64,000 nucleotides of DNA from Legionellaceae bacterium (GTDB taxonomy: Bacteria > Pseudomonadota > Gammaproteobacteria > Legionellales > Legionellaceae). The notes under the pieces are model-generated. The model was not told the origin of the DNA and ran no database searches. It was given only the letters and a program-made list of their open reading frames with translations. This document shows, piece by piece, positions 39,181 to 48,238 of the stretch. The translations under genes and the position numbers were made by a program. Where the stretch lies: contig JARGPP010000028.1 in the NCBI GenBank assembly GCA_029210085.1, positions 1 through 64,000 of the forward strand, given 5' to 3'. Numbering within the stretch: the first letter of the stretch is position 1; the number at the start of each line of letters is the position of its first letter.

Positions 39181-40727
39181 GTAGGAAAATAAAGTGTTTT
39201 AAATTTATCTTGTTTTGTCTCTGGCACTTCATGATTTTTTTGTATCAGTAAATTACCCCAATTTGTTCGTTTTGCCATATCCCGTTTGATATTTTCAGGA
39301 ATAAAGTCATGATTACTTCGAATTTGCCAGCCTCCTCCGAGTGCACGATACAAGTCAACCAGTGCTTTAGGCAGTTCAGCTTGTGCATTAACCAAAGAAC
39401 TTTGTGTATATAACTGTTGTTGTTGGGCATAGAGTACTGATGTATAGCCTGTTTCACCTTCTCGATATTGTATTAATGTGAGCTCTGTTGCTTTCATCGC
39501 GGCACGTACGGCTTCTTCATAGTGTTTTATCGTTTTTTTGGTTTCAATATAACGTGTCATATTATCTTGAACTTCTTTCTGAGCGATTAAGATAACATTC
39601 ATGTAATTCAATACCTTTTCTTGGAATAAGGCATCTTGTCCACGTACCATATTGGTGATTTGTCCATAATTTAATATAGGCCAGGTCAATCCCGGACCTG
39701 CAATAATATTTCGGTTTGACCAATTAAACATTTCAGACAACGTTGCACCACTGATGGTATTCCCTGCAAAATAAAAACTACCGCCTAAAGAGAACGCAGG
39801 AAAAAGTTCCGCTTTTGTTGCACCAATATTTTCCGATTGAGCCATGGCATCTAAACGTGCTTGACTCACGTCAGGTCGTCTAATCAGCATTTCTCGCGGA
39901 ATACCTACCTCAACCGTTTCAGGTGCTTTCGGTATGCCATATTGTTTTTTAAGCAACCCATCAATATGGTTAGGTGTCATTCCCAACAAGACTGCAAGCG
40001 CATCTTTTTGTATTTGTAATTGACTAACAAGTCCGGGTAATACTGCTTGTGTCTCAGCAAGCTGTGTTTTTGCTTCTTCAACATCACGTAAACTTACAGC
40101 TCCCGCAGTATAACGTGACTGTGTCAATGCTAAACTTCTTTTTTGTAACGTAATATTTTGTTGTGTAATTTGAATCAAAGACTCGCTGCCTCTAATACCC
40201 ACATAATGATGTGCAATATCAGAAGTGAGAGTAACTAAAGCATTGTCATAAGCTGCAATAGAAGACAAAAACCCCGCGTCACGCGAGCGAATCGAGCGAC
40301 GAAATTTACCCCAAAAATCACTTTCCCAGTTCGCAGAAAAACCCAGCAATGCGGCGTCAAAACTATTTGGCAACACATCTTGCAAATAAGACCCCCCAAT
40401 ACGGTAAGCCAAATAATTACCATTCATGGTCTGCATTTGAGGATAAAGCCCGCCCACCGACTTCGCCAATTGTGCACGGGCTTGCAAAATACGCACACCG
40501 GTCATGTGCAAGTTTAAATTATTCTGATATCCATGATAGATAAGTTGTGTCAGGTTGGGATCATTAAAAACTTCCCACCACTTGTCTTGCTTGAATGTTT
40601 TTTCTTTAACAGAAGAGTCTTTTTTTGCCCAATGTTTTGCAACATCCGTTTTAGGCTCTTGATAGTCAGGACCTACCATACAAGCAGTTAAACATAAGCA
40701 TGCTAATACAGCAGATTTTTTTAACAT
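39174..40727 (-). CDS. RND efflux outer-membrane lipoprotein (OprM/NodT type)
   Basis: The outer-membrane channel of the tripartite pump. From ATG 40727 the protein starts MLKKSAVLACLCLTACMVGPDYQEP, a lipoprotein signal with the lipobox CLTAC and the family's GPDYQEP; this start (517 residues) is preferred over GTG 40772, which would put 15 residues before the signal. Two repeats of the outer-membrane efflux domain follow (KWWEVFNDPNLTQLI; SRYTAGAVSLRDVEEAK; REMLIRRPDVSQARLD; QYREGETGYTSVLYAQQQ). It is the first gene of the operon. A TATAAT overlaps the region just before the ATG, so the transcription start is unclear. Confidence 0.9.
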   Translation of the reverse strand: MLKKSAVLACLCLTACMVGPDYQEPKTDVAKHWAKKDSSVKEKTFKQDKWWEVFNDPNLTQLIYHGYQNNLNLHMTGVRILQARAQLAKSVGGLYPQMQTMNGNYLAYRIGGSYLQDVLPNSFDAALLGFSANWESDFWGKFRRSIRSRDAGFLSSIAAYDNALVTLTSDIAHHYVGIRGSESLIQITQQNITLQKRSLALTQSRYTAGAVSLRDVEEAKTQLAETQAVLPGLVSQLQIQKDALAVLLGMTPNHIDGLLKKQYGIPKAPETVEVGIPREMLIRRPDVSQARLDAMAQSENIGATKAELFPAFSLGGSFYFAGNTISGATLSEMFNWSNRNIIAGPGLTWPILNYGQITNMVRGQDALFQEKVLNYMNVILIAQKEVQDNMTRYIETKKTIKHYEEAVRAAMKATELTLIQYREGETGYTSVLYAQQQQLYTQSSLVNAQAELPKALVDLYRALGGGWQIRSNHDFIPENIKRDMAKRTNWGNLLIQKNHEVPETKQDKFKTLYFPTW

Positions 40728-41214
40728 ATTATAGGGCAACTTGAGAAAGTCTTTTTTAACCCATACTAACACGTAATTTTTATTTAGTAAGTGTGAACCA
40801 TCTCAACACCAGGGCCTACGCATAAAATTTTTTTTAACGCATAACAAAAGATATTTAATCGACATAGCGTTTTATTGCATAAGATTTTTAATGAATTAAC
40901 TGGATTTTGGGTTGCATTTTTCTAGATCACTCAATGCCTAATTTTTTAGAATACATACCCATCGCCAATGGAGTTACGAAATTGCCAAAATGTCTCACAA
41001 AACGAATGATGTTGTAGTCACCTTGCTTTGCTCTTTTTATTACAAAGGAGATATAAGATCACATTATTGGATTAATTTAAAGTCAGAGGTTATCTCGTCC
41101 TGATTTCCACACACACCTAAACTCATATTTAAAAATAAAACGTATCTGCACGCCACCACAGCAGGCTTAGCTTGAGCTTATCAATCAAGATAAACAGCAC
41201 ATCTTTGCATATGC
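40728..41214. other. 487-bp intergenic region upstream of the efflux operon
   Basis: Both flanking genes are on the minus strand, so this stretch must hold the efflux operon promoter and any hemL terminator. It is very AT-rich with short homopolymer runs. I see no open frame with a ribosome-binding site that suggests a gene, no clear tandem or inverted repeat and no confident terminator. Confidence 0.5.
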
Positions 41215-42513
41215 CTATACGGTGCAAAGCATTCTTTCAAACACACGCTGTGCTGCACTTACTGTTTTTTGAATATCATGCATACTATGTGCGCTTGATA
41301 CAAAACCTGCTTCAAAACGAGACGGTGCAAAATACACCCCTTCAGCAAGCATCGCATGATAAAACCGGCGGAACATCACATCATCTGAAGCCGCTACGTC
41401 CGCTTGATTTTTAATATCCGTATTATCGGTCAAACAAAATCCAAACATACCTCCCAATGATTGAGCTTGGAACGGTATATCATAAGCGCTTGCAGCAGAT
41501 TTTAAACCCTCTACTAGAGCTTGCGTTTTTTGAGCAAGTGCCTCATAAAACCCTGGGATACGAATAGCTTCAAGTGTCGCAATTCCAGCCGCCATCGCAA
41601 GTGGGTTTCCTGATAAAGTACCTGCTTGATACACAGGTCCCACAGGCGCTAGATGATTCATAATTGCAGCTTTTCCACCTAAAGCACCAACAGGCATCCC
41701 TCCCCCAATGATCTTGCCCAAGGTGGTGAGATCAGGCATGACATGATAGCGTGCTTGTGCCCCCCCCAGCGCCACTCTAAAACCTGTCATCACTTCATCA
41801 AAAATTAAAACCGCCCCATAACTATCACAAAGAGCTCGCAGACCGGGTAGAAAATCAGAGGTTGGCTGCACAAACCCCATGTTACCAGCAACAGGCTCTA
41901 CAATAATTGCTGCAATATCATCCCCATGTGCTTCAAACAAAGCTTGTGTTTCAGTTAGATTATTAAAATCAGCCACTAACGTATGTTCAGCAGTACTTGG
42001 CAAAATACCAGGAGACGACGGAATACCGAGGGTTAAGGCCCCAGAGCCAGCATTCACCAATAAACTATCACTATGACCATGATAACAACCGTTAAATTTT
42101 AAAATTTTTGATTTATTGGTAAAACCACGCGCAAGCCGAATGGCCGTCATGGTTGCCTCAGTACCTGAATTTACAAATCGTACTTTCTCAAGTGCTGGCA
42201 TCGATGCTTGGATAATTTCAGCCAGTGTTGTTTCAGTCGCTGTTGGCGCACCAAAACTCATGCCTCGTTCAAGCGCATCTGTTACTGCCGATACAACACG
42301 TGCGTCACTATGTCCTAAAACAAGTGGCCCCCAAGAACCAACATAATCAATATATTGATTACCATCGACGTCAAATACATGCGCACCTTCGCCACGCTCA
42401 AAAAATAGCGGTGTACCGCCAACCCCTTGAAATGCTCGTACAGGTGAATTGACCCCACCTGGAATCACTTGTTCTGCTGCTTCAAAAAGTTGTTTTGAAC
42501 GGGCGTATGTCAT
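41215..42513 (-). CDS. hemL: Glutamate-1-semialdehyde 2,1-aminomutase
   Basis: HemL makes 5-aminolevulinate from glutamate-1-semialdehyde, the C5 entry to heme. The 432-residue PLP enzyme shows [64 protein letters not shown], and the PLP lysine in [17 protein letters not shown]. It stands alone, separate from the hemCDXY cluster at 19430, and is the only ALA-forming gene seen in the window. Confidence 0.97.
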   Translation of the reverse strand: MTYARSKQLFEAAEQVIPGGVNSPVRAFQGVGGTPLFFERGEGAHVFDVDGNQYIDYVGSWGPLVLGHSDARVVSAVTDALERGMSFGAPTATETTLAEIIQASMPALEKVRFVNSGTEATMTAIRLARGFTNKSKILKFNGCYHGHSDSLLVNAGSGALTLGIPSSPGILPSTAEHTLVADFNNLTETQALFEAHGDDIAAIIVEPVAGNMGFVQPTSDFLPGLRALCDSYGAVLIFDEVMTGFRVALGGAQARYHVMPDLTTLGKIIGGGMPVGALGGKAAIMNHLAPVGPVYQAGTLSGNPLAMAAGIATLEAIRIPGFYEALAQKTQALVEGLKSAASAYDIPFQAQSLGGMFGFCLTDNTDIKNQADVAASDDVMFRRFYHAMLAEGVYFAPSRFEAGFVSSAHSMHDIQKTVSAAQRVFERMLCTV

Positions 42514-42630
42514 TGCATGAACCTCAATACTGAATAAAAACTGGGGTGATTATACCCGAGATAAGCACTTTCTAAAAATGGGGTCTCAGCCATCAGGCTG
42601 AAAAATACTCAGCCCCTGACTTTCATGAAC

Positions 42631-44031
42631 TCAAACGGAGTGATGCACTATATTTGCGCTTACTTCCTCACGCTTATCAGCACTCTCACCAAACAACCCA
42701 TATATGGCTACACCTGTGCCAATGCTCACAACCCCAGCAAGCAGCAACCATGCATTTGATAAAACAACTGCTGCTACCAGCATACCAACACCACCAGCAA
42801 CCATTAAAGTGCTTAAACCATTCAAATAAAATATATGGTCACTGCTGGGTGTTTTGTCTTGTAGTTCGGCTACTCGTTTAAGTGACGAGCAAATACTCGA
42901 GTTATTGGGAGCAGGGCTTACAGTACTTTGGGCGCTCACTGAATCAGAAATAGGCACGCCAGCATCAAGCTCTGTGTATTGACCGGCTTTATCAACCACA
43001 AAAACAGGTGCGTTCAAACTAACACCTTCCTTAGATGCAACTTGAGACCAATTTAGATAGCCTTCTGGTGGCTTATATTCTCCTGAATGTGAATCATAAC
43101 CCCCTGCTATTCCTGTTATTTTAAACATGGTGTCTGTACTCGCACCTTTCACACCATCATCCGTTGCTCGCGAACCTGCCCAGTAATCATTGCCTGGAAA
43201 TGAAAAATGATCCCATGCAACAAAAGAAGTGAGTAGATGTGTTGCTGAAGAAGTGCCCGAAGGAAATTCAAGCTGTGAAGTGGTCTTAGCTGTGCGAGAC
43301 GCCCTGACTCTAAACTGAATATGGCCTGCTCTATCATTACTACGTTCATCACCACTGAAAGCATCGTAATGCACCACATCAATGGCTGGGAGTGCACTTG
43401 CATGATTCGTCAGAACTGCTTTTAACGCATCTCTAAATGCTGCTTTAATCACTCCTCCTTGGAAATGACCCGCAAAACATCCTGTTCCAATTCCTGGCAT
43501 AGTAATGACTGCTTTTTTTCCTGCTCTCTGAGCCTGTTCATTGATATGAACCAGTTGGGGAAGTAGGCGACGTTGGTAGAGCGCTGTTAATTGTTCTTGT
43601 TTGAGTTGATTGCCCGTAACCACCTCTTGATAATCAGGTGAAGAAGAGATGAGTAAAGCACCCGGTACATAAGCAAGTGCAGCCCCCGTTAACGGTGGCT
43701 CATGGTTGATATAAGCACGATGATGTTGACCATCATTATACATTGTGACTCGCATATTGATGGTAATATCGCCTAGAATACTCGCTTCAATAGGTGACCA
43801 GTCAGCTATTGTATGAGTCACTGCTGATTCAGCAAAGATTTGTGGCTTTTTTGAGGCCAGCAATAAAAATAGAAAATCACGCGTAGACAACCGTTCAATA
43901 GGCCCTACAGACTGAAGTTGTGCTTTGAAATAAGCGCCTACTTCTTTCAAACCTTCCGTTTGAAGCTTTTGTTTGTATTGCTCTAACTTCAGTAGTGTCT
44001 CTTGAGCTATTAAAATTTCTGCATCTTTCAT
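42631..44031 (-). CDS. Macrodomain-like protein with C-terminal membrane hairpin; candidate effector
   Basis: A 466-residue protein without an N-terminal signal. Residues about 172-206 read AVITMPGIGTGCFAGHFQGG then VIKAAFRDAL, which resembles the ADP-ribose-binding loop of macrodomains (GxGTGxFxG followed by a helix). Other parts of such a fold are plausible upstream (GALLISSS, YVPGA) but not certain. Near the C-terminus two adjacent hydrophobic helices (about 403-422 and 426-447; GGVGMLVAAVVLSN, WLLLAGVVSIGTGVAIYGLF) form a membrane hairpin, followed by a short acidic tail (ESADKREEVSA). That design suggests a host-membrane effector. It is divergent from yhiN (43 bp). Confidence 0.6.
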   Translation of the reverse strand: MKDAEILIAQETLLKLEQYKQKLQTEGLKEVGAYFKAQLQSVGPIERLSTRDFLFLLLASKKPQIFAESAVTHTIADWSPIEASILGDITINMRVTMYNDGQHHRAYINHEPPLTGAALAYVPGALLISSSPDYQEVVTGNQLKQEQLTALYQRRLLPQLVHINEQAQRAGKKAVITMPGIGTGCFAGHFQGGVIKAAFRDALKAVLTNHASALPAIDVVHYDAFSGDERSNDRAGHIQFRVRASRTAKTTSQLEFPSGTSSATHLLTSFVAWDHFSFPGNDYWAGSRATDDGVKGASTDTMFKITGIAGGYDSHSGEYKPPEGYLNWSQVASKEGVSLNAPVFVVDKAGQYTELDAGVPISDSVSAQSTVSPAPNNSSICSSLKRVAELQDKTPSSDHIFYLNGLSTLMVAGGVGMLVAAVVLSNAWLLLAGVVSIGTGVAIYGLFGESADKREEVSANIVHHSV

Positions 44032-44074
44032 GCTATACTGCCCTTTAAAAATAAATTTTGCTCTATTTTAATAC

Positions 44075-45274
44075 ATGATAAATTCTAAATCAACACCCAT
44101 GCTGGATGTTATCATTGTCGGTGCAGGAGCTGCTGGACTAATGTGTGCCATTGAAGCCGGTCAACGTGACAGAAAAACTCTGGTGCTTGATAGTGCAAAT
44201 AAAGTGGGTAAAAAAATTCTCATGTCTGGTGGTGGACGTTGTAATTTCACCAACTACTATATTGAACCGAGTAGCTACCAATCTCATAATCCTCACTTTT
44301 GTAAATCAGCCCTCACACGCTACACCCAATGGGATTTTATTGAGCTGGTTAAGAAGCATAAGATTGCTTTTTATGAAAAAACACTGGGTCAGCTTTTTTG
44401 TGTCAATAAATCCAAAGATATTGTGAATATGCTTCTTGCTGAATGCGAAGCTGCTGATGTGTCCATTCAACTCAATACCGAAATCAAACGCATTAAAAAA
44501 CAACCGAATGCGTATTTTGAAATAACAACCCAAAACAGCACCTACCATTGTCAATCACTGGTCATTGCAACCGGTGGGCTTTCCATTCCAACACTGGGCG
44601 CAAGTCCTTTTGCTTATCACGTAGCCGAGCAATTTGGTATTCATGTCTATCCAACACGCGCAGGACTCGTACCTTTTACACTCAATCCAGCAGACAAACA
44701 AAAATTAGCACCTCTATCTGGCATTGCTGCAGATTGCGTGGCTCAAAATCAAAAAATCCAATTTAAAGAAGCGATGCTGTTTACACACAGAGGTTTAAGT
44801 GGTCCTGCCCTATTACAACTATCATCTTACTGGACACCGGGTGAACTGATTACGCTCAACTTACTCCCAGAACATGACTTACTGAATCTACTACTGACAG
44901 CGCGTCTTGAAACACCCAAAAAACAAATCAACTCTGTACTATCCAGTTTGTTACCCAAACGCTTAGTCGATGTATTCATTCCTGACCATTTGGCTGAAAA
45001 AAAACTGGCTGATTGTTCTAACCAAACCTTAGAAACGCTCACAGCTCTTATTCAAAGCTGGTCAGTTAAACCGGATGGCACCGAAGGCTACCGCACTGCT
45101 GAAGTCACCTTAGGCGGTATTGATTGCAATGCAATCTCGTCTAAAACCATGGAGGCACAGCATGTGCCTGGCCTATATTTTATTGGTGAAGCGCTTGATA
45201 TCACAGGTCTACTTGGAGGTTATAATTTTCAATGGGCCTGGTCATCTGGCTTTGCAGCAGGACAAGTCGTTTAA
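44075..45274 (+). CDS. yhiN: FAD-dependent oxidoreductase, YhiN/HI0933 family
   Basis: A 399-residue flavoprotein of the HI0933-like family (BaiN/RdsA): a Rossmann opening VIIVGAGAAGLMCAIEAGQR, the family-specific MSGGGRCNFTNYY, VIATGGLSIPTLGASPFAY, LFTHRGLSGPALLQLS and the closing GGYNFQWAWSSGFAAGQ. Its physiological substrate is not established; some members are implicated in rRNA or bile-acid chemistry. The stop overlaps the ychJ stop region by 4 bp on the opposite strand. Confidence 0.92.
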   Translation: MINSKSTPMLDVIIVGAGAAGLMCAIEAGQRDRKTLVLDSANKVGKKILMSGGGRCNFTNYYIEPSSYQSHNPHFCKSALTRYTQWDFIELVKKHKIAFYEKTLGQLFCVNKSKDIVNMLLAECEAADVSIQLNTEIKRIKKQPNAYFEITTQNSTYHCQSLVIATGGLSIPTLGASPFAYHVAEQFGIHVYPTRAGLVPFTLNPADKQKLAPLSGIAADCVAQNQKIQFKEAMLFTHRGLSGPALLQLSSYWTPGELITLNLLPEHDLLNLLLTARLETPKKQINSVLSSLLPKRLVDVFIPDHLAEKKLADCSNQTLETLTALIQSWSVKPDGTEGYRTAEVTLGGIDCNAISSKTMEAQHVPGLYFIGEALDITGLLGGYNFQWAWSSGFAAGQVV

Positions 45275-45738
45275 GCTTTTCCATGACATTGCTTAAACTT
45301 CTTACCACTTTGGCACGGGCAAGCACTATTTCGCGCAATTTTTTGAGCATGATGTGGCACTTGCTTTCCATCCACATAAAACCAACGCCCAGTCTCATAT
45401 AAAAATTGACTGTTCTCATGTATAAAACACATGTGATGATTCTCAATAAAACGTGCGATAAATTCCACATGACCCGTCTGGCCATCATCACTTGCTTTTA
45501 CAACGCGTAAATCAATCCAAGTAACGCGCTCGGCCCAAGCGCGTGAGTCTGCTGCATTAAATCCAATCGCTGCTTTTCCCTGCATGGTTTTTTGTATGTA
45601 TCGTATATCAGCCTGAGTGTATGCGGTGTAACGTGAGCGCATCAGCGCTTCTGGTGTGCTCGGTGTTTCTTGATACTTTAAATACGGCTCACAACAATTT
45701 TGATATGAACACTGTGAACCACAAACACAAAACAACAT
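45271..45738 (-). CDS. ychJ: YchJ family SEC-C motif protein (UPF0225)
   Basis: A small protein of the YchJ family with Cys-rich ends and an NTF2-like middle. From ATG 45738 it begins MLFCVCGSQCSYQNCCEPYL; the SEC-C zinc motif CPCQSGKKFKQCHG closes it. AAGAGGA lies 5 nt before ATG 45738, so this start (155 residues) is preferred over ATG 45762. The middle ALMRSRYTAYTQADIRYI is typical. Function is unknown. It converges with yhiN. Confidence 0.9.
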   Translation of the reverse strand: MLFCVCGSQCSYQNCCEPYLKYQETPSTPEALMRSRYTAYTQADIRYIQKTMQGKAAIGFNAADSRAWAERVTWIDLRVVKASDDGQTGHVEFIARFIENHHMCFIHENSQFLYETGRWFYVDGKQVPHHAQKIARNSACPCQSGKKFKQCHGKA

Positions 45739-45881
45739 AAAAATCCTCTTGTCATTATCCATACTGCATTAAGCATATTTTAATAGAACCTTAAGTTTAA
45801 ACTGCTAAGGTTATGCCCCTTTTCTACCGATAACCATTGAGTTGTTATTTTATTTCTTATTTTAATTTTAAGGAGCAAACC

Positions 45882-46328
45882 TTGCCCTCACTTATCTCAG
45901 CATTACGTGCGTTCAGCTGCTTTACCTCATCTGTAAATGAAACTGCAACAAAAAAACCCGTAGACAAAGTGACCTCTCATTCACTGCATCGTTTAACTTC
46001 ATATGATAACCCAAAGGCAATTGCTTGTAGTTCATCAAATACATTTATACCCATAACAAGCAGTAGAAAACCAACAGAAACCACAAAGACAAAGACAAAA
46101 CCAAATGAGATGCTTACGATAACTTTAACAGAAGAGCATCTGAGCAAAGTCGCCTCCTCTCTTAAAAAGGCTAAAACGATTACTATGTCTGAGCTCAATA
46201 GCCCAACAGAAAGCCCTAACACTCAGCCTAATCCTTCTTACTCTTCCTTAGCAGAAATGACACGCGAAGGCTCAGAGGATCAGAATGACGATTATTCCGA
46301 ATATGCAGCCGCTGGCTTAACGTTCTAA
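45882..46328 (+). CDS. Short Ser/Thr-rich orphan protein (TTG start), possible effector
   Basis: An AAGGAG at 45870-45875 followed 6 nt later by TTG at 45882 marks the likely start, giving 148 residues beginning MPSLISALRAFSCFTSS. The longer frame from 45837 has no ribosome-binding site. The sequence is rich in Ser, Thr, Pro and Lys, is probably disordered and has no membrane segment. Its end is acidic then hydrophobic (SSLAEMTREGSEDQNDDYSEYAAAGLTF), the kind of tail seen in Dot/Icm substrates. I recognise no family. It lies 89 bp upstream of tmRNA; whether it is expressed rests only on the ribosome-binding site. Confidence 0.5.
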   Translation: MPSLISALRAFSCFTSSVNETATKKPVDKVTSHSLHRLTSYDNPKAIACSSSNTFIPITSSRKPTETTKTKTKPNEMLTITLTEEHLSKVASSLKKAKTITMSELNSPTESPNTQPNPSYSSLAEMTREGSEDQNDDYSEYAAAGLTF

Positions 46329-46334
46329 AGTTTA

Positions 46335-46428
46335 AGGTCACCCCCAATCACAACATTAACCCCCTACATTATGGTGGTTAATTGATATTTATGTTACAAT
46401 GACCATTGTACCAAAATGGGGGTGACCT
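46335..46428. repeat. 12-bp perfect inverted repeat spanning the tmRNA 5' end
   Basis: AGGTCACCCCCA at 46335-46346 is the exact reverse complement of TGGGGGTGACCT at 46417-46428. The right arm covers the first 11 bases of tmRNA. A smaller inverted repeat, TACAAT-GACC-ATTGTA, lies inside at 46395-46410. See findings. Confidence 0.8.
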
Positions 46429-46813
46429 GGTTTCGACGTGGGTTACAAAACCTGAAGGGCATGCCGAGGCTGAGAATCCTCGTAAATTAATCTCAAATAA
46501 ACATAACTGCAAATGATGCAAAATGGGAAGACGAAGCAATTGCTGCATAAGTAATTGTTTTTTATTCCACCGTGTGCTGCCATAAAACCAGCACCCCGTT
46601 GACCGAGCTCGCTTATCGGTATCGCCTCAACGGTCAAAAGAGATAAGCTAGCTTTTTAGAGTGTCCCACTTTAAAAAGTGAAACTAAGGGAATCGTCAAA
46701 AACTATCCTGCCCGTCGGAGCGTTTTTGGCTAAAAACAAATGACACGGCTAAGCATGTAGAACTGATGGCAGCGGATTTGCGGACGCGGGTTCAATTCCC
46801 GCCGCCTCCACCA
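46418..46813 (+). ncRNA. ssrA: Transfer-messenger RNA
   Basis: One-piece tmRNA, 396 nt. The tRNA-like ends pair GGGGGTG (46418-46424) with CGCCTCC before A-CCA, with the conserved G-U at the third pair. The D-loop-like GACCTGGTTTCGACG, the T-arm GCGGGTTCAATTCCCGC and an encoded CCA are present. The message starts with the resume codon GCA at 46508 and reads A-N-D-A-K-W-E-D-E-A-I-A-A then TAA at 46547-46549, a 13-residue degradation tag with the usual AND start and small-hydrophobic end. Pseudoknot-type stems follow. It rescues stalled ribosomes with SmpB. Confidence 0.97.
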
Positions 46814-46841
46814 TATTCATTTCTAATTAAGGATAATCGGT

Positions 46842-47012
46842 ATGAATCAAGAGCCTCTTAAAAATCACCAAGAAAAATTAGATCAATTTAAACAAGCCAT
46901 TCAAAACAATACTTTTTCTATAAATAGTGACTCTATTGCATCCGCTTTACTTGAAGCACAAAAGCTTGCAAAGCAAAACTTTAAAAGCGTAGAACAGCCT
47001 GAGATTGCATAA
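46842..47012 (+). CDS. FlgM-like miniprotein
   Basis: A 56-residue frame begins at ATG 46842, 8 nt after AAGGA, 28 bp past tmRNA. It reads MNQEPLKNHQEKLDQFKQAI, then QNNTFSINSDSIASALLEAQ and a short tail. The middle matches the C-terminal helices of FlgM, the anti-sigma-28 factor (pattern ..LK.AI..GTY.(I/V)D...(I/V)A..L(I/L)). It lacks the FlgM N-terminal half. No flagellar gene is nearby, so it could regulate a sigma factor or be a relic. The coding call rests on the ribosome-binding site and similarity; the anti-sigma role is inferred. Confidence 0.6.
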   Translation: MNQEPLKNHQEKLDQFKQAIQNNTFSINSDSIASALLEAQKLAKQNFKSVEQPEIA

Positions 47013-47065
47013 AAAATAGACATGTAAGCTTTTATATATTACAATAGAACGAATTATTTATCATA

Positions 47066-48220
47066 ATGTTAATTAATTCGATGTCTTCAGACCATCAAAA
47101 AATAACAGCACGCTATTCAACTGAAAAGCACAAACGTTTTTTCTTTCCCATTCGTCCTTTATTTACACTCGGTTCAAGCGCTTTTTTTGGTACATTATTC
47201 CTATTAAGTCTTCTGCCGGCGACATGGGCAATTATTTTTACAGCAGCGTTTGCTTTTGATGATTTGCCACTCGCACCCTTTATAAAATTGATTCGTGCTG
47301 TAAACAACCTATCTCATGGACGAAAAAAACTAAAATCGATTGTGATGATCACCTGTATCAGTCTTGCAACACTCATAGGTGGACCACTCGCTTTTTTTAT
47401 TTTAATTCATAATCCCGTCTTTATGCTCGGTATGGCAACCTTTGTATTTGGAACGGGGTGCTCGCCCATTTGGATTTTTTTAGGCGGTATAGCGGGTATG
47501 ATGATTGCCGACCAAAGTCAAAAAATCACCCCTCTTTTAGGTATTTCAGCCGGATTCTCTATGGGTTTTTTAATTGGGTTTAGCTTACCCGTTGCAATCA
47601 TTCCACCCATTATCAGCGCTATTTTTATATCATCGATTACTTGCGCGTTTATCGGCAGTGTTATTGCCAAACAAAGTTTGCGCTTTTACTTTTACTGCAA
47701 ATATGGCCATTCAAATGCTGATGGCTACAATATGGATCGCTCGCCAGAAGAGCAACATATTTTTATCACAAAACAAGCTCAAAAATTTAATGTCTCAACA
47801 GAAGCGTTTAAAAAACTCACCGAACACTGTAAGACAAAAATTGCTCACATTAAAGAAGAAACATCACTCCTACAGGCTATTAAAGAGACCCGCTTCTCCA
47901 ATCCTTTTGCTATTTTGACCTGGTGCTGGGATGAATTCACATTAAAACGAAATCATCAAACAAACGCCTATAAAGATATTTATCATGGACTCATGACAGA
48001 CCATACAACACCTGAAAACTTAAAAACCATTAACGCTTTACTCAACGACAGCAGACCAAGCTCGGGCCATACGCAAAAAAAACACCCAAACTATCCTTAT
48101 CTATTTTCAGGGGAACGCCAAAGCGATTTACAAGCACGCACCTTTTTTCACCAAACTAATCTCGCTGACACAGGCGGTGTTTCTGAAGACTTAATCGAAC
48201 CTTTTTTAAGTAAGACTTAA
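47066..48220 (+). CDS. Multi-pass membrane protein of unknown function
   Basis: A 384-residue protein with five or six hydrophobic segments in its first 215 residues (from SSAFFGTLFLLSLLPATWAI to IISAIFISSITCAFIGSVIA), then a cytosol-like C-terminal 170 residues with helices and an acidic end (GGVSEDLIEPFLSKT). No Shine-Dalgarno is seen before ATG 47066; ATG 47081 (MSSDHQ) is an alternative. I do not recognise the family. Layout (clustered helices, then a soluble tail) fits a transporter-like protein or a membrane-inserting effector. It converges with the LRR gene, 18 bp between stops. Confidence 0.65.
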   Translation: MLINSMSSDHQKITARYSTEKHKRFFFPIRPLFTLGSSAFFGTLFLLSLLPATWAIIFTAAFAFDDLPLAPFIKLIRAVNNLSHGRKKLKSIVMITCISLATLIGGPLAFFILIHNPVFMLGMATFVFGTGCSPIWIFLGGIAGMMIADQSQKITPLLGISAGFSMGFLIGFSLPVAIIPPIISAIFISSITCAFIGSVIAKQSLRFYFYCKYGHSNADGYNMDRSPEEQHIFITKQAQKFNVSTEAFKKLTEHCKTKIAHIKEETSLLQAIKETRFSNPFAILTWCWDEFTLKRNHQTNAYKDIYHGLMTDHTTPENLKTINALLNDSRPSSGHTQKKHPNYPYLFSGERQSDLQARTFFHQTNLADTGGVSEDLIEPFLSKT

Positions 48221-48238
48221 AACTGACTCACACTCCCC

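Noticed and set aside
45977..46222. Hydrophobic 81-aa minus-strand frame
   Set aside because: It is the antisense shadow of the Ser/Thr-rich gene and lacks a ribosome-binding site.
46443..46637. 64-aa minus-strand frame
   Set aside because: It lies entirely inside tmRNA.
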